Source: a bacterium
GTDB taxonomy: Bacteria > Planctomycetota > UBA11346
Assembly: GCA_020049615.1 (NCBI GenBank)
Contig: JAIFKN010000044.1
Location: 1-5,543, forward strand
Reading direction: 5' to 3'
Length of the DNA stretch: 5,543 bases
Positions 1 through 5,543 of this stretch are shown piece by piece. The position numbers and the translations under genes are program-made. A model generated the notes under the pieces. That model was given only the letters and a program-made list of their open reading frames with translations. It searched no databases and had not been told where the DNA came from. How positions within the stretch are numbered: position 1 is the first letter of the stretch; each line of letters opens with the position of its first letter.

Positions 1-444
1 GGCAGGTGCCAGCCGCGCGGCAGCCACGGCGAGATGGTCAGCAGCAGGGCGGCCAGCAACGGCGGCACCGCCCAGGCCGGCGACACCTGCGGCGCGTACC
101 AGCGGCCAACGGGCAGGACCGCCACCAGGACTGCCGCAGCGACGGCGACGATGAGTCCGGCGGCGCATGGATAGGCGAGGTGTCCCCAGAGCAGCCGGCG
201 GCGCTCGGCCCGGCGCCAGGCCTCGTCGGCGAGCAGCGTCGCCACCGTGGCGAGCGGCGGGATCGAGCCGCCGAGCAGTTCGGCGGTGGCGGGCGGCAGC
301 AGGCCGGCGACCGCCTCCGGCAGCGTGGCTCCCTGTTCCAGACGCGGCACCGGGCAGGCCGCTGCCGCGCAGGGCGCTGGCAAGATCGTCGCCCCGCTGC
401 GCCGCGGCGGCCAGCACATCGAGCAGACGCGCGGCGTCGCTCAT
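1..444 (-). CDS. GspF-type (T2F domain) inner-membrane protein, third copy; frameshifted, 3' end outside window
   Basis: The start ATG at 444 overlaps the stop of the preceding gene as ATGA. It has a plausible Shine-Dalgarno (GGGAG about 5 nt upstream), so the start is well supported. Residues 1-31 (MSDAARLLDVLAAAAQRGDD, continuing to GSGLP) look like the first helices of a T2F domain. After about position 350 this frame turns into Arg/Pro-rich sequence typical of a shadow frame, whereas the +1 frame continues the family pattern: LEQGATLPEAV, then GGSIPPLATVATLLADEAW, then a basic stretch and a hydrophobic segment (AYPCAAGLIVAVAAAVLVAV). The real product therefore seems split by a one-base insertion, or an equivalent indel, between about 340 and 356. 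GspF-family proteins form the cytoplasmic-membrane platform that contacts the secretion ATPase. Only about 147 residues, roughly the first T2F domain and first membrane segment, lie inside the window. The indel may be a sequencing error or a real inactivation. Confidence 0.65.
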   Translation of the reverse strand, partial: MSDAARLLDVLAAAAQRGDDLASALRGSGLPGAASGTGSHAAGGGRRPAAARHRRTARRLDPAARHGGDAARRRGLAPGRAPPAALGTPRLSMRRRTHRRRRCGSPGGGPARWPLVRAAGVAGLGGAAVAGRPAADHLAVAAARLAPA

Positions 445-1544
445 GGCAGCTCCCAGGCGCGGCGCAGCAGCAGCCAGTGCATCAGGGCCTGGCTCGGCGT
501 GCCGACGACGCCGGCCTGCGACCGGCCGGCCAGCACGGTGATCGGCGCCTGCGCCGTGGTCATCACCAGCATCACCCCGCCGCCGGCCAGCCCGACCGGT
601 ACGGCGATGCACAGCGGCAGCAGCAGGCTGGCGATGAGCACACCGCGCGCGCCGCGCCGGCGGCGGCGTTCGAGGTTGGCTGCAAAGGCGCGGTCCAGCG
701 CTGCGGGCGAGTCGGCCCGCCACCCGGCGGCGGCGAGCAGGCCGGACAGGTCGCCACGCTCGCCGGCGGCGAGCAGGCGTGGCCGCAGACGCGGCGAGAG
801 GTTGGCGAGGTGCTCGGCGCAGGCCCCCTCGCGCACGCCGGCGGCGAGCAGGCGGCGCAACACCAGCGCGCGCGCCAAGCGGTCCCAGCCGGCCAGCGCC
901 TCCCACCAGCCCAGGCGGCGGCCGCCGGCCCACAGCAGGGCCAGTGCGATGCCGCTGCCGGCGATGGCGATGGCGATCCACTTCGACGCGACGATCAGCC
1001 GCATGGCGTGCTCCATGCCCGGCGACATCGCCGCGAGATGATGGCACATGCGCAGCACCGGTCCCGACCACGACAGCTGCCACGCCGTGAACAGGGCGAC
1101 GACCAGCAGCATGGCGGTGGCGTAGCCGCGCAGCCGACGCAGCGCCGCATCGCCCTGGTCGCGCGCCGACAGGCGCAGCAGGGTCGGCAGGTCCTCGGGC
1201 GCGGCGGCGGCGATCGCGCCGGCCTGCGCCGCGGGCACCACGCCGGCGGCGACCAGGCGGCGGCCGGGCGAGGGTTCCTCGAGCGACATCGCCTCGTCGA
1301 GGCGCGCGCGCATCGCTCCACCGACCATCAGCCAGAGGTTGCCCAGCGCCTCGTCGAGCGGCTCGCGCCGTTCGAGAGCGCCGGCGATGCGGTCGGCGAC
1401 CAGCGGCCAGTCGCGCGCCGCACCGGCGATGCGCCCGATCAGCCAGGCCGGGATGAGCAGCAGGGCGGCTATGGCCACCGCCCCGGCCCCGAGGATGAGC
1501 AGCACCAGCACCTGCTGCCCGAAGTGGAAGGCGAGCCCGTTCAT
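441..1544 (-). CDS. GspF-type (T2F domain) inner-membrane platform protein, second copy
   Basis: This gene encodes 367 residues, near the usual GspF length of about 400. I chose the ATG at 1544 because it overlaps the upstream stop as ATGA; an upstream in-frame ATG at 1643 would add 33 low-quality residues inside the preceding gene. An extra N-terminal membrane segment is at about 11-35. The first T2F-like helical domain is at about 45-130. Membrane segments follow at about 141-158 and 185-206. The second T2F domain is at about 215-300 and contains the family hallmark AAGERGDLSGLL (259-270). A last membrane segment is at about 301-328, followed by a tail of about 40 residues. By family knowledge such proteins anchor the assembly ATPase and drive pseudopilus or pilus polymerisation at the inner membrane. 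No Shine-Dalgarno precedes the start, consistent with translational coupling. The extra first membrane segment and long tail set it apart from the neighbouring copy. Confidence 0.78.
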   Translation of the reverse strand: MNGLAFHFGQQVLVLLILGAGAVAIAALLLIPAWLIGRIAGAARDWPLVADRIAGALERREPLDEALGNLWLMVGGAMRARLDEAMSLEEPSPGRRLVAAGVVPAAQAGAIAAAAPEDLPTLLRLSARDQGDAALRRLRGYATAMLLVVALFTAWQLSWSGPVLRMCHHLAAMSPGMEHAMRLIVASKWIAIAIAGSGIALALLWAGGRRLGWWEALAGWDRLARALVLRRLLAAGVREGACAEHLANLSPRLRPRLLAAGERGDLSGLLAAAGWRADSPAALDRAFAANLERRRRRGARGVLIASLLLPLCIAVPVGLAGGGVMLVMTTAQAPITVLAGRSQAGVVGTPSQALMHWLLLRRAWELP

Positions 1545-2464
1545 GACAGCTGCCGGATCATCTGGTACATCGGCACGAATGGCGAGATGCCCCAGGTGAG
1601 GAAGCCGGCCAGGCCGAGCACGATGAGGAGGGCGGTCAGCCACGGCGTCACGGCGTCGGCCGCCTGCTGCCGCGCAAGGCGGGTACCGGCGCAGGCCGCC
1701 ACCCAGTCGGGCTGGCGCGACGCGTCACGAGGTACCACTCCCAGGTCGATGAGGGCGGTGGCGAGGTCGCCGCCGGAACGCTCGAGGATGTGGCGCACGC
1801 TGGCCCCGTCGCCGGTGAGCAGCGCCCAGCGCCGGTACAGCACCGTGCCGTCGGCGCCGGCGCGCGCCGCGTGCACCAGCTCGTCGAGCAGGATGGCGCG
1901 CTCCAGCGCCAGCGAGACGGTGGTGGCCAGCCACAGCGGCGTGCGGCGCAGCGTCCAGATCGCGGCGGCGAGGACCGTGCATGCACACAGCGTCGCCCCG
2001 GCCTGGGCGAACCACCACGCCGCCGGGGCGGCGTGCTTCGGCATCAGCGAGAGGATGTCCCACAATCCGCCATAGAGCGAGCCGGCGATCAGCGCCACGG
2101 CGGAGCCGATGAGCAGGCTGGGCAGGGTGGCGACCAGCACCGCCCACAGCGGCAGCCAGCGCGCCAGCAGCTCGCCCGGCACCGGCTCGGCCTGGCCCTG
2201 GGCGAGGCGGGTCAGCCCGTCGGCCAGGGCGTCGGGGCCGGCGGCGGCAAGGCGGCGCGCCTCGGCCGCGCTGAGCAGCCGGCAGGCGGCGAGCGCCTCG
2301 GGCAGGGCCAGGCCGGCGGACAGGCGCGTGGCGACGCCCTCCAGCCGGCATAGGCCGGGATCCTCGGCTGCGAGGCTGCGCAAGGCGGCGGTCGGCTCGA
2401 GCCGCGCCCCGACCACCAGCGCGGTGGCGGCGAGGCACTCGGCCCGGCCCATGCGTCCTAGCAT
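1541..2464 (-). CDS. GspF-type (T2F domain) inner-membrane platform protein, first copy
   Basis: This gene encodes 307 residues from the ATG at 2464, or 303 from the ATG at 2452. The first start overlaps the ATPase gene end and has a weak GGCGG upstream; the second follows AGGA at short spacing, so the choice is open. The order is typical of GspF/PilC but compact: a first T2F domain at about 8-90 (GLALPEALAACRLLSAAEAR), a membrane segment at about 105-130, a second at about 148-171, a second T2F domain at about 180-270, and a third membrane segment at about 273-293. The C-terminus ISPFVPMYQMIRQLS has the Pro-x-x-x-Met style ending common in GspF. The second T2F domain keeps SGGDLATALIDLGV where the family has the Gly-x-Leu motif. 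The gene sits directly after the GspE-like ATPase, the usual gspE-gspF order, which supports the assignment. Confidence 0.8.
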   Translation of the reverse strand: MLGRMGRAECLAATALVVGARLEPTAALRSLAAEDPGLCRLEGVATRLSAGLALPEALAACRLLSAAEARRLAAAGPDALADGLTRLAQGQAEPVPGELLARWLPLWAVLVATLPSLLIGSAVALIAGSLYGGLWDILSLMPKHAAPAAWWFAQAGATLCACTVLAAAIWTLRRTPLWLATTVSLALERAILLDELVHAARAGADGTVLYRRWALLTGDGASVRHILERSGGDLATALIDLGVVPRDASRQPDWVAACAGTRLARQQAADAVTPWLTALLIVLGLAGFLTWGISPFVPMYQMIRQLS

Positions 2465-3504
2465 GCCCGGCCGCCGATCGCGCGGGCCACCTCGGCCGCG
2501 TCGGTGGTGCCGGCGGCGACCAGGGCGGCGGCCTGCTGGTCGAGATCGACGAGCAGCGGCGGCGCCTGGCCGCGCACCCAGGCGAGGCGGGCGGCATGGT
2601 CGGGCTCGCACCAGTCGGCCAGCGCGCAGCGCCCGGCGTAGCTGTCGCCGCTGCGCCGCCGCACCAGGCGCTGCGCCAGCACGCCGCGCAGGGCGGGCAG
2701 CAGCAATTCAGCCGCCACGCCCATCTCCAGCAGGCGCGGCAGGGCTTCGGCGGCGCGGCCGCAGTGCAGGGTGGTGACGACGAGATGGCCGGTGAGCGCG
2801 GCCCGCACCACCGCCTGCGCGGTCTCCGGATCGCGCACCTCGCCGATCACCAGCACGTCGGGATCCTGGCGCAGGCCGGCGCGCAGGGCCTCGGCGAAGC
2901 CGAGGCCGAGGTGCGGCTTGACCTCGCCTTGGGCGACGCCGGCGAGGCGACGCTCGACCGGATCCTCGATGGTCAGGATCTGGCGGTCGGGCCTCTCGGC
3001 GGCGAGTTCGCTGAGCAGGCTGTGGATGGTGGTGGTCTTGCCCGAACCGGTCGGGCCGCACACCAGCAGCAGCCCCTGCGGCGCGCGCAGCGCGGCGCGC
3101 AGGCCGGCCAACGCGGCGGCGGGCAGGCCGAGACCCTCGGGCGGCGGCAGCGGGCCGAGGGCGGGCAGGCGCACCGCGGCGCGCGGACCGCGCACGGTGG
3201 GGAAGAAGGCGGCGCGCAGGTCGCCAGCGATGCCGAAGGCACGGCCATCGATGCGCCCGTCCTGCGGCTCGTCGCGGATGTAGGCGGCGACGCCGGCCAG
3301 GGCCTTGAGCCGGGCGACCGCGGCGGCGGCCTGCGCCGCCGGGCAGGACGAGTGCGTCCGATACACGCCGTCGACGCGCAGCCTGGCCAGCAGTCCGCCG
3401 TCATCCTGCGGCTCCAGCACCAGGTCGCTGGCGGTGGTGCCGCCGGCCTGGCGCAGCACCTCGTCGATCCAGAAGCGGTCCATGCGCGGCACACTAGCCG
3501 TCAT
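2458..3504 (-). CDS. GspE/PilB/PilT-family secretion ATPase, compact form
   Basis: This 348-residue product is an AAA-like hexameric ATPase of the type II secretion / type IV pilus superfamily. Motifs in order are: a C1-type N-subdomain with ASDLVLEP (25-32) and RLRVDGVYR (41-49); PQDGRI (80-85); Walker A GPTGSGKTT (150-158); Asp box LTIEDPVE (177-184); Walker B DPDVLVIGEVRD (214-225); His box TGHLVVTTLH (238-247); and LRGVLAQRLVRR (272-283). It is shorter than GspE (about 500 residues): the N1/MshEN domain that recruits GspE to its membrane partner is missing, and so is the four-cysteine zinc motif that normally follows LAQRLVR. Here LAQRLVRR runs almost directly into SYAGRCALADW. All nucleotide-binding motifs are intact, so it should be active. 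It is the first gene of the minus-strand operon and is followed by three GspF-like genes. The ATG at 3504 lacks a clear Shine-Dalgarno; the ATG at 3483 is an alternative. It is more GspE-like than PilT-like by context, but the length resembles PilT. Confidence 0.9.
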   Translation of the reverse strand: MTASVPRMDRFWIDEVLRQAGGTTASDLVLEPQDDGGLLARLRVDGVYRTHSSCPAAQAAAAVARLKALAGVAAYIRDEPQDGRIDGRAFGIAGDLRAAFFPTVRGPRAAVRLPALGPLPPPEGLGLPAAALAGLRAALRAPQGLLLVCGPTGSGKTTTIHSLLSELAAERPDRQILTIEDPVERRLAGVAQGEVKPHLGLGFAEALRAGLRQDPDVLVIGEVRDPETAQAVVRAALTGHLVVTTLHCGRAAEALPRLLEMGVAAELLLPALRGVLAQRLVRRRSGDSYAGRCALADWCEPDHAARLAWVRGQAPPLLVDLDQQAAALVAAGTTDAAEVARAIGGRAC

Positions 3505-3590
3505 CCCAGGCTTGGGAATTGCAGGCCGTGTCTTGTCGGCAGGACAGTCCCGTCCATTGAACCCGCAGCACGCCTGCGGACATTCGCGGC
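3505..3590. promoter_or_regulatory. divergent intergenic region, probable promoters for both directions
   Basis: This 86-bp gap separates the ATPase gene (minus) from the unknown gene (plus), which start in opposite directions, so promoters for both must lie here or extend into the genes. I see no convincing -35/-10 pair. TTGTCG at 3533-3538 on the plus strand is a possible -35, but the sequence 17 nt further (ATTGAA) is a poor -10. Two small palindromes are present: TCCCA-GGCT-TGGGA at 3504-3517, touching the ATPase start codon, and GGACaGTCC at 3542-3550. Either could be an operator, but both are short. Neither gene has a strong ribosome-binding site here. Confidence 0.4.
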
Positions 3591-4064
3591 ATGAAACTCA
3601 GTTCTGAGATCGCCAACCTGTCCATCGAGTTGAAGAACCGCTACGCCCGCATCATCGCCCAGAACGAGCCGGCCACCGCGCGCAAGGCCAACGAGATCAT
3701 CGCCGCGCTCTACGCGCTCAGCTGCGGTTCGCTGGTGGTGGCGCTGAACGCGGTCGGCGGCAAGGGCTGGCGCAAGGTCATGATCGACAAGCGCGGGGTC
3801 AAGGCGCTGGCGGTCAACCTCAGCGGCAACAGCATGCTCGACAAGATCCTCTACAACATCGAGCAGTTCGTCACTGTGACCGGCGCGATCAAGGACGCAC
3901 GCACGCGGGCGATGATGAACCGCTACCTCGCCGAGTGGCACAACGTCGTCGATGCCGCCAACCTGCGCATGTATACCATGGCCAAGGCGCATCCTGGGAC
4001 CGACGAGCTCCAGCTCGTCGGCGGTGCGTTCCGACGAGCTGGAGCTCGTCGGTCCCAGGCCTAG
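3591..4064 (+). CDS. hypothetical protein, C-terminus encoded by a palindromic element
   Basis: I do not recognise this 157-residue protein. Its amino-acid composition is balanced, unlike the shadow frames around it, and its codons have high GC3, so it is very probably a real gene. It is predicted largely helical: a charged N-terminal helix (about 1-35, KLSSEIANLSIELKNRYARI), a hydrophobic stretch at about 36-56 (IIAALYALSCGSLVVALNAV) that could be a buried helix or a single membrane segment, a basic region (KGWRKVMIDKRGVKAL, about 58-73), then NIEQFVTVTGAIKDARTRAM and a Trp-containing helix (RYLAEWHNVVDAANLRMYTM) to about residue 130. There is no signal peptide and no known catalytic motif. 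Residues 135-157 (PGTDELQLVGG, then FRRAGARRSQA) come entirely from the inverted repeat at 3993-4059, so the ancestral protein probably ended near residue 134. It is divergent from the secretion operon and convergent with the ABC permease; a functional link to either is not shown. Confidence 0.75.
   Translation: MKLSSEIANLSIELKNRYARIIAQNEPATARKANEIIAALYALSCGSLVVALNAVGGKGWRKVMIDKRGVKALAVNLSGNSMLDKILYNIEQFVTVTGAIKDARTRAMMNRYLAEWHNVVDAANLRMYTMAKAHPGTDELQLVGGAFRRAGARRSQA
3993..4059. repeat. 29-bp perfect inverted repeat with nested palindromes (REP-like element or bidirectional hairpin)
   Basis: The arms at 3993-4021 and 4031-4059 are exact reverse complements over 29 bp, separated by the 9-nt loop CGGTGCGTT. 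Within each arm, 22 bp form a second palindrome: CCGACGAGCT and AGCTCGTCGG around a 2-nt core, CC in the left arm (4000-4021) and GG in the right arm (4031-4052). The outer ends are CCTGGGA and TCCCAGG. RNA or single-stranded DNA can therefore fold as one 29-bp hairpin or as two adjacent 10-bp hairpins. There is no T-tract on either side, so it is not a canonical intrinsic terminator. It lies exactly between two convergent genes, starts in phase with codon 135 of the plus-strand gene, and ends 1 nt before the permease stop codon. This resembles REP/BIME-type or miniature mobile repeats that settle at gene ends. I see no second copy in the window. Confidence 0.9.
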
Positions 4065-5338
4065 CGCCAGCGCCAGGCGGTCGCGAAGACCAGGGCCGGC
4101 AGCAGCGGTGCCAGCAACGCCAGCAGCAGACGGGCGGCCAGGGCCGGGCTCTCGCCGTAGTGCATGAGGTTGTAGAGCTGCACCGGCAGCGGCGGCATCG
4201 AGGTGGGATGCAGCAGCGCGCTGGCCGGCAGCTCCCAGCAGCCGAGCACGCCGAGGGCGGCGCAGGCCAGCCAGGCGCGGCGCCCGGCGAGCAGCCAGCG
4301 CAGGCGGCGCAGCGCCGGGGCGCGGGCCGGATCGGCGCCCAGCAACTCGGCGCTGTGCAGGACGGCGGGCGGCGGCGCGGCCAGCCGGCGCAGCAGCACG
4401 GCGGCGGGCAGCAGCAGCAGGGCCAGCGCGACCAGCCACGGCAGCGGCGTGGCGGCGAGGTCGGCTGGCAGCAGCGCGGCCGTGGCGAGGCCGAGCGGCA
4501 GGCCGCCGAGGCAGCCGGGGATGACCACCAGCAGGGTCGCGACGCTGGAGCGGCGCAGCAGGCCGGACAGCAGCCAGGCCAGCGTCGCCGCCAACCCGCC
4601 CACCGCCGCCATCGCCAGAGCCGGCTTCAGCCCGCCTGCCATGCCGGCGAACTCGCCGCGGGCGGCGATGAGGACGCGGACCAGGGGCCACACGACCAGT
4701 CCGACCAACAGCGTGAACAACAAGGCCACCGCAAGCATGGTTCGGGAACGCGTTGCCTCGGGTATCCCGGCCGGATCGCCGCGCCGCGGCGCGACTGCGA
4801 CCGCGGTGGCGAGGGCAAGCAGCGAGACGAGCATGCCTGGCACGGCAATCTCCAGCGTGCGCGCCAGCGGCAGGCCGCCGGCCTGGGCGTCGAACAGGCG
4901 CACCGCCCAGGCGTCGACCGCCAGGCGCGAGGCGAGTTCGAACTCGGCGAAGGCGAGCGGCCACACCGCGATGGCGGCGGTCAGCCAGCGCCGTCCGGGT
5001 CCGCGCAGCCGCCACAGCCACGCCGGCCCGGCCCGACCACCGGCGAGGCGGGCGGCGTGCAGCGCGGCGGCCGGCACCGGTTCGGGCAGCAGCATGGCGA
5101 CCAACGCCAGCCACGGGGCCAGGCGCGCGGCGGCGAGCGCGAGGTGCAGCAGGTCGGCCTGCGGATGCAATCCCGACCACGGGCCGACCGACCAGGCCCA
5201 CGCCACCACCAGGGCCGGCGACAGGGCGAGGGCGGCGCCGGCGGCGAGGCCCCAGCCGCGCAGGGCCGGCGCCAGGATCAGGGCTAGGCCGAGGGCCAGG
5301 CCATCGATGGCGCAGGCCCGCAGCAGATCAGCGATCAC
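4061..5338 (-). CDS. ABC transporter permease, FbpB-like iron(III)-type, two permease domains
   Basis: This 425-residue, very hydrophobic protein has about 11 predicted membrane segments (roughly 12-27, 31-52, 63-85, 118-136, 163-183, 200-224, 238-262, 265-290, 298-317, 355-371 and 398-418). Two degenerate EAA-type loops, the contacts for the ABC ATPase, are visible: HAARLAGGRAGP near 94-105 and HSAELLGADPAR near 328-339. This fits the duplicated permease architecture of FbpB/thiosulfate-iron-type importers. The C-terminal PVQLYNLMHYGESPALAA is also typical of FbpB-like permeases. At 425 residues it is shorter than the usual 500-550. The GTG at 5338 overlaps the upstream stop as GTGA and is preferred; a GTG at 5362 would add 8 residues. 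The gene follows the binding-protein gene and would translocate its substrate, probably Fe3+ or a related metal or small anion. No ATPase gene lies downstream, so it must be upstream outside the window or unlinked. Confidence 0.75.
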   Translation of the reverse strand: MIADLLRACAIDGLALGLALILAPALRGWGLAAGAALALSPALVVAWAWSVGPWSGLHPQADLLHLALAAARLAPWLALVAMLLPEPVPAAALHAARLAGGRAGPAWLWRLRGPGRRWLTAAIAVWPLAFAEFELASRLAVDAWAVRLFDAQAGGLPLARTLEIAVPGMLVSLLALATAVAVAPRRGDPAGIPEATRSRTMLAVALLFTLLVGLVVWPLVRVLIAARGEFAGMAGGLKPALAMAAVGGLAATLAWLLSGLLRRSSVATLLVVIPGCLGGLPLGLATAALLPADLAATPLPWLVALALLLLPAAVLLRRLAAPPPAVLHSAELLGADPARAPALRRLRWLLAGRRAWLACAALGVLGCWELPASALLHPTSMPPLPVQLYNLMHYGESPALAARLLLALLAPLLPALVFATAWRWR

Positions 5339-5543
5339 AACCCGTGCCGCGCCTTCAACCACTTCAGACAGGCGTCGCGGGCCGGCAGCAGGCCGGTGAG
5401 ATCGACGCCGTCGGCGGCCCAGGCGCGCAGCGGACGGATGGCCGCCGGCAGGGCGGCGTCATCGACCGGGCCGAGCGGCACCTGCGCCGCGCTGTGCGCC
5501 AGCATCACCTCGACCTCGGCCGAGGCGATGAAGTCGGCCAGTC
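5335..5543 (-). CDS. ABC transporter substrate-binding protein, iron(III)/FbpA-like, C-terminal part
   Basis: Only the last 68 residues are inside the window; the 5' part lies beyond the right edge. The frame ends in TGA at 5335-5337. The sequence begins LADFIASAEVEVMLAHSAAQ and continues VPLGPVDD, matching the family pattern of a helix 'DFLLSPEVQ..LA' followed by a Gln-x-Pro-Leu strand near the C-terminus of FbpA-type extracellular solute-binding proteins. It ends ARDACLKWLKARHGL. Such proteins capture Fe3+ or a chelated metal in the periplasm and deliver it to the permease. The stop overlaps the permease start as GTGA, which strongly supports one operon and one transporter. The metal-binding tyrosines usual in FbpA would lie further upstream and cannot be checked, so the substrate is an inference. 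Confidence 0.75.
   Translation of the reverse strand, partial: LADFIASAEVEVMLAHSAAQVPLGPVDDAALPAAIRPLRAWAADGVDLTGLLPARDACLKWLKARHGL

Noticed and set aside
761..854. A 19-bp direct repeat (761-779 and 836-854) spaced 75 bp apart
   Set aside because: It lies in frame within the second GspF-like gene and simply encodes RLLAAG twice (25 residues apart) with the same preferred codons; no sign of a mobile or regulatory repeat.
6..2075. Very long plus-strand open frame (about 690 codons) opposite the GspF-like genes
   Set aside because: The translation is Gln/Arg/Gly-rich, with no domains and no ribosome-binding site. It is the usual antisense open frame produced by high GC3 in the minus-strand genes, which have clear family motifs.
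2596..3594. Plus-strand open frame of 332 codons opposite the ATPase
   Set aside because: It is antisense to a gene with all Walker and Asp/His-box motifs intact; the composition is shadow-like (Gln/Gly/Arg).
3993..4059. Classical rho-independent terminator
   Set aside because: The hairpin is very strong but no T-tract follows on either strand, and the doubled palindrome is more elaborate than a terminator. A transcription-end role remains possible but is not called as such.
3501..5201. Long minus-strand open frame of about 566 codons across the permease and the unknown gene
   Set aside because: It is Arg/Ala/Pro-rich, runs antisense through the plus-strand gene, and is out of frame with the permease, whose membrane segments and EAA-like loops are convincing.
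3935..5399. Plus-strand open frames opposite the permease (450 and 398 codons)
   Set aside because: Low-complexity Gln/Gly/Arg or Ser/Arg/Ala sequence with no motifs; antisense shadows of the permease gene.
1..5543. CRISPR array, tRNA, rRNA or transposase gene
   Set aside because: No regularly spaced direct repeats, no cloverleaf or rRNA-like sequence and no transposase or integrase motifs seen on either strand.

Overview
This is a very G+C-rich bacterial window with tightly packed, mostly overlapping genes. There is no rRNA, tRNA or other firm taxonomic marker. The gene style (very high GC3, several GspF-type proteins in one operon) would fit a GC-rich Planctomycetota or a similar lineage, but that is an impression and not a call.

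Left part (1-3504, all on the minus strand, transcribed right to left): an operon that looks like the energising and membrane core of a type II secretion or type IV pilus-like machine. It opens with a compact GspE/PilT-type secretion ATPase (2458-3504). Three consecutive GspF-type inner-membrane platform genes follow (1541-2464, 441-1544, and 1-444 cut by the window edge). Each junction overlaps by a few bases, two of them as ATGA, so the genes are probably translationally coupled. Three GspF-like genes behind one ATPase is unusual. The third appears to carry a one-base frameshift near 340-356. No pseudopilin, secretin or prepilin peptidase is visible; these would have to lie beyond the left edge or elsewhere.

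Middle (3505-4064): an 86-bp divergent intergenic region, then a plus-strand gene for a 157-residue protein that I do not recognise. The last 23 codons of this gene lie in a striking palindromic element (3993-4059): a perfect 29-bp inverted repeat with a 9-nt loop, in which each arm contains its own 10-bp palindrome.

Right part (4061-5543, minus strand): the end of a periplasmic substrate-binding protein gene of the iron(III)/FbpA type (partial), followed with a 4-nt GTGA overlap by a compact two-domain ABC permease of the FbpB type. The permease converges on the unknown gene. The two stop codons share the tetranucleotide CTAG at 4061-4064, directly beside the palindromic element, which may act as a bidirectional transcription or mRNA end. 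No ABC ATPase gene follows the permease.
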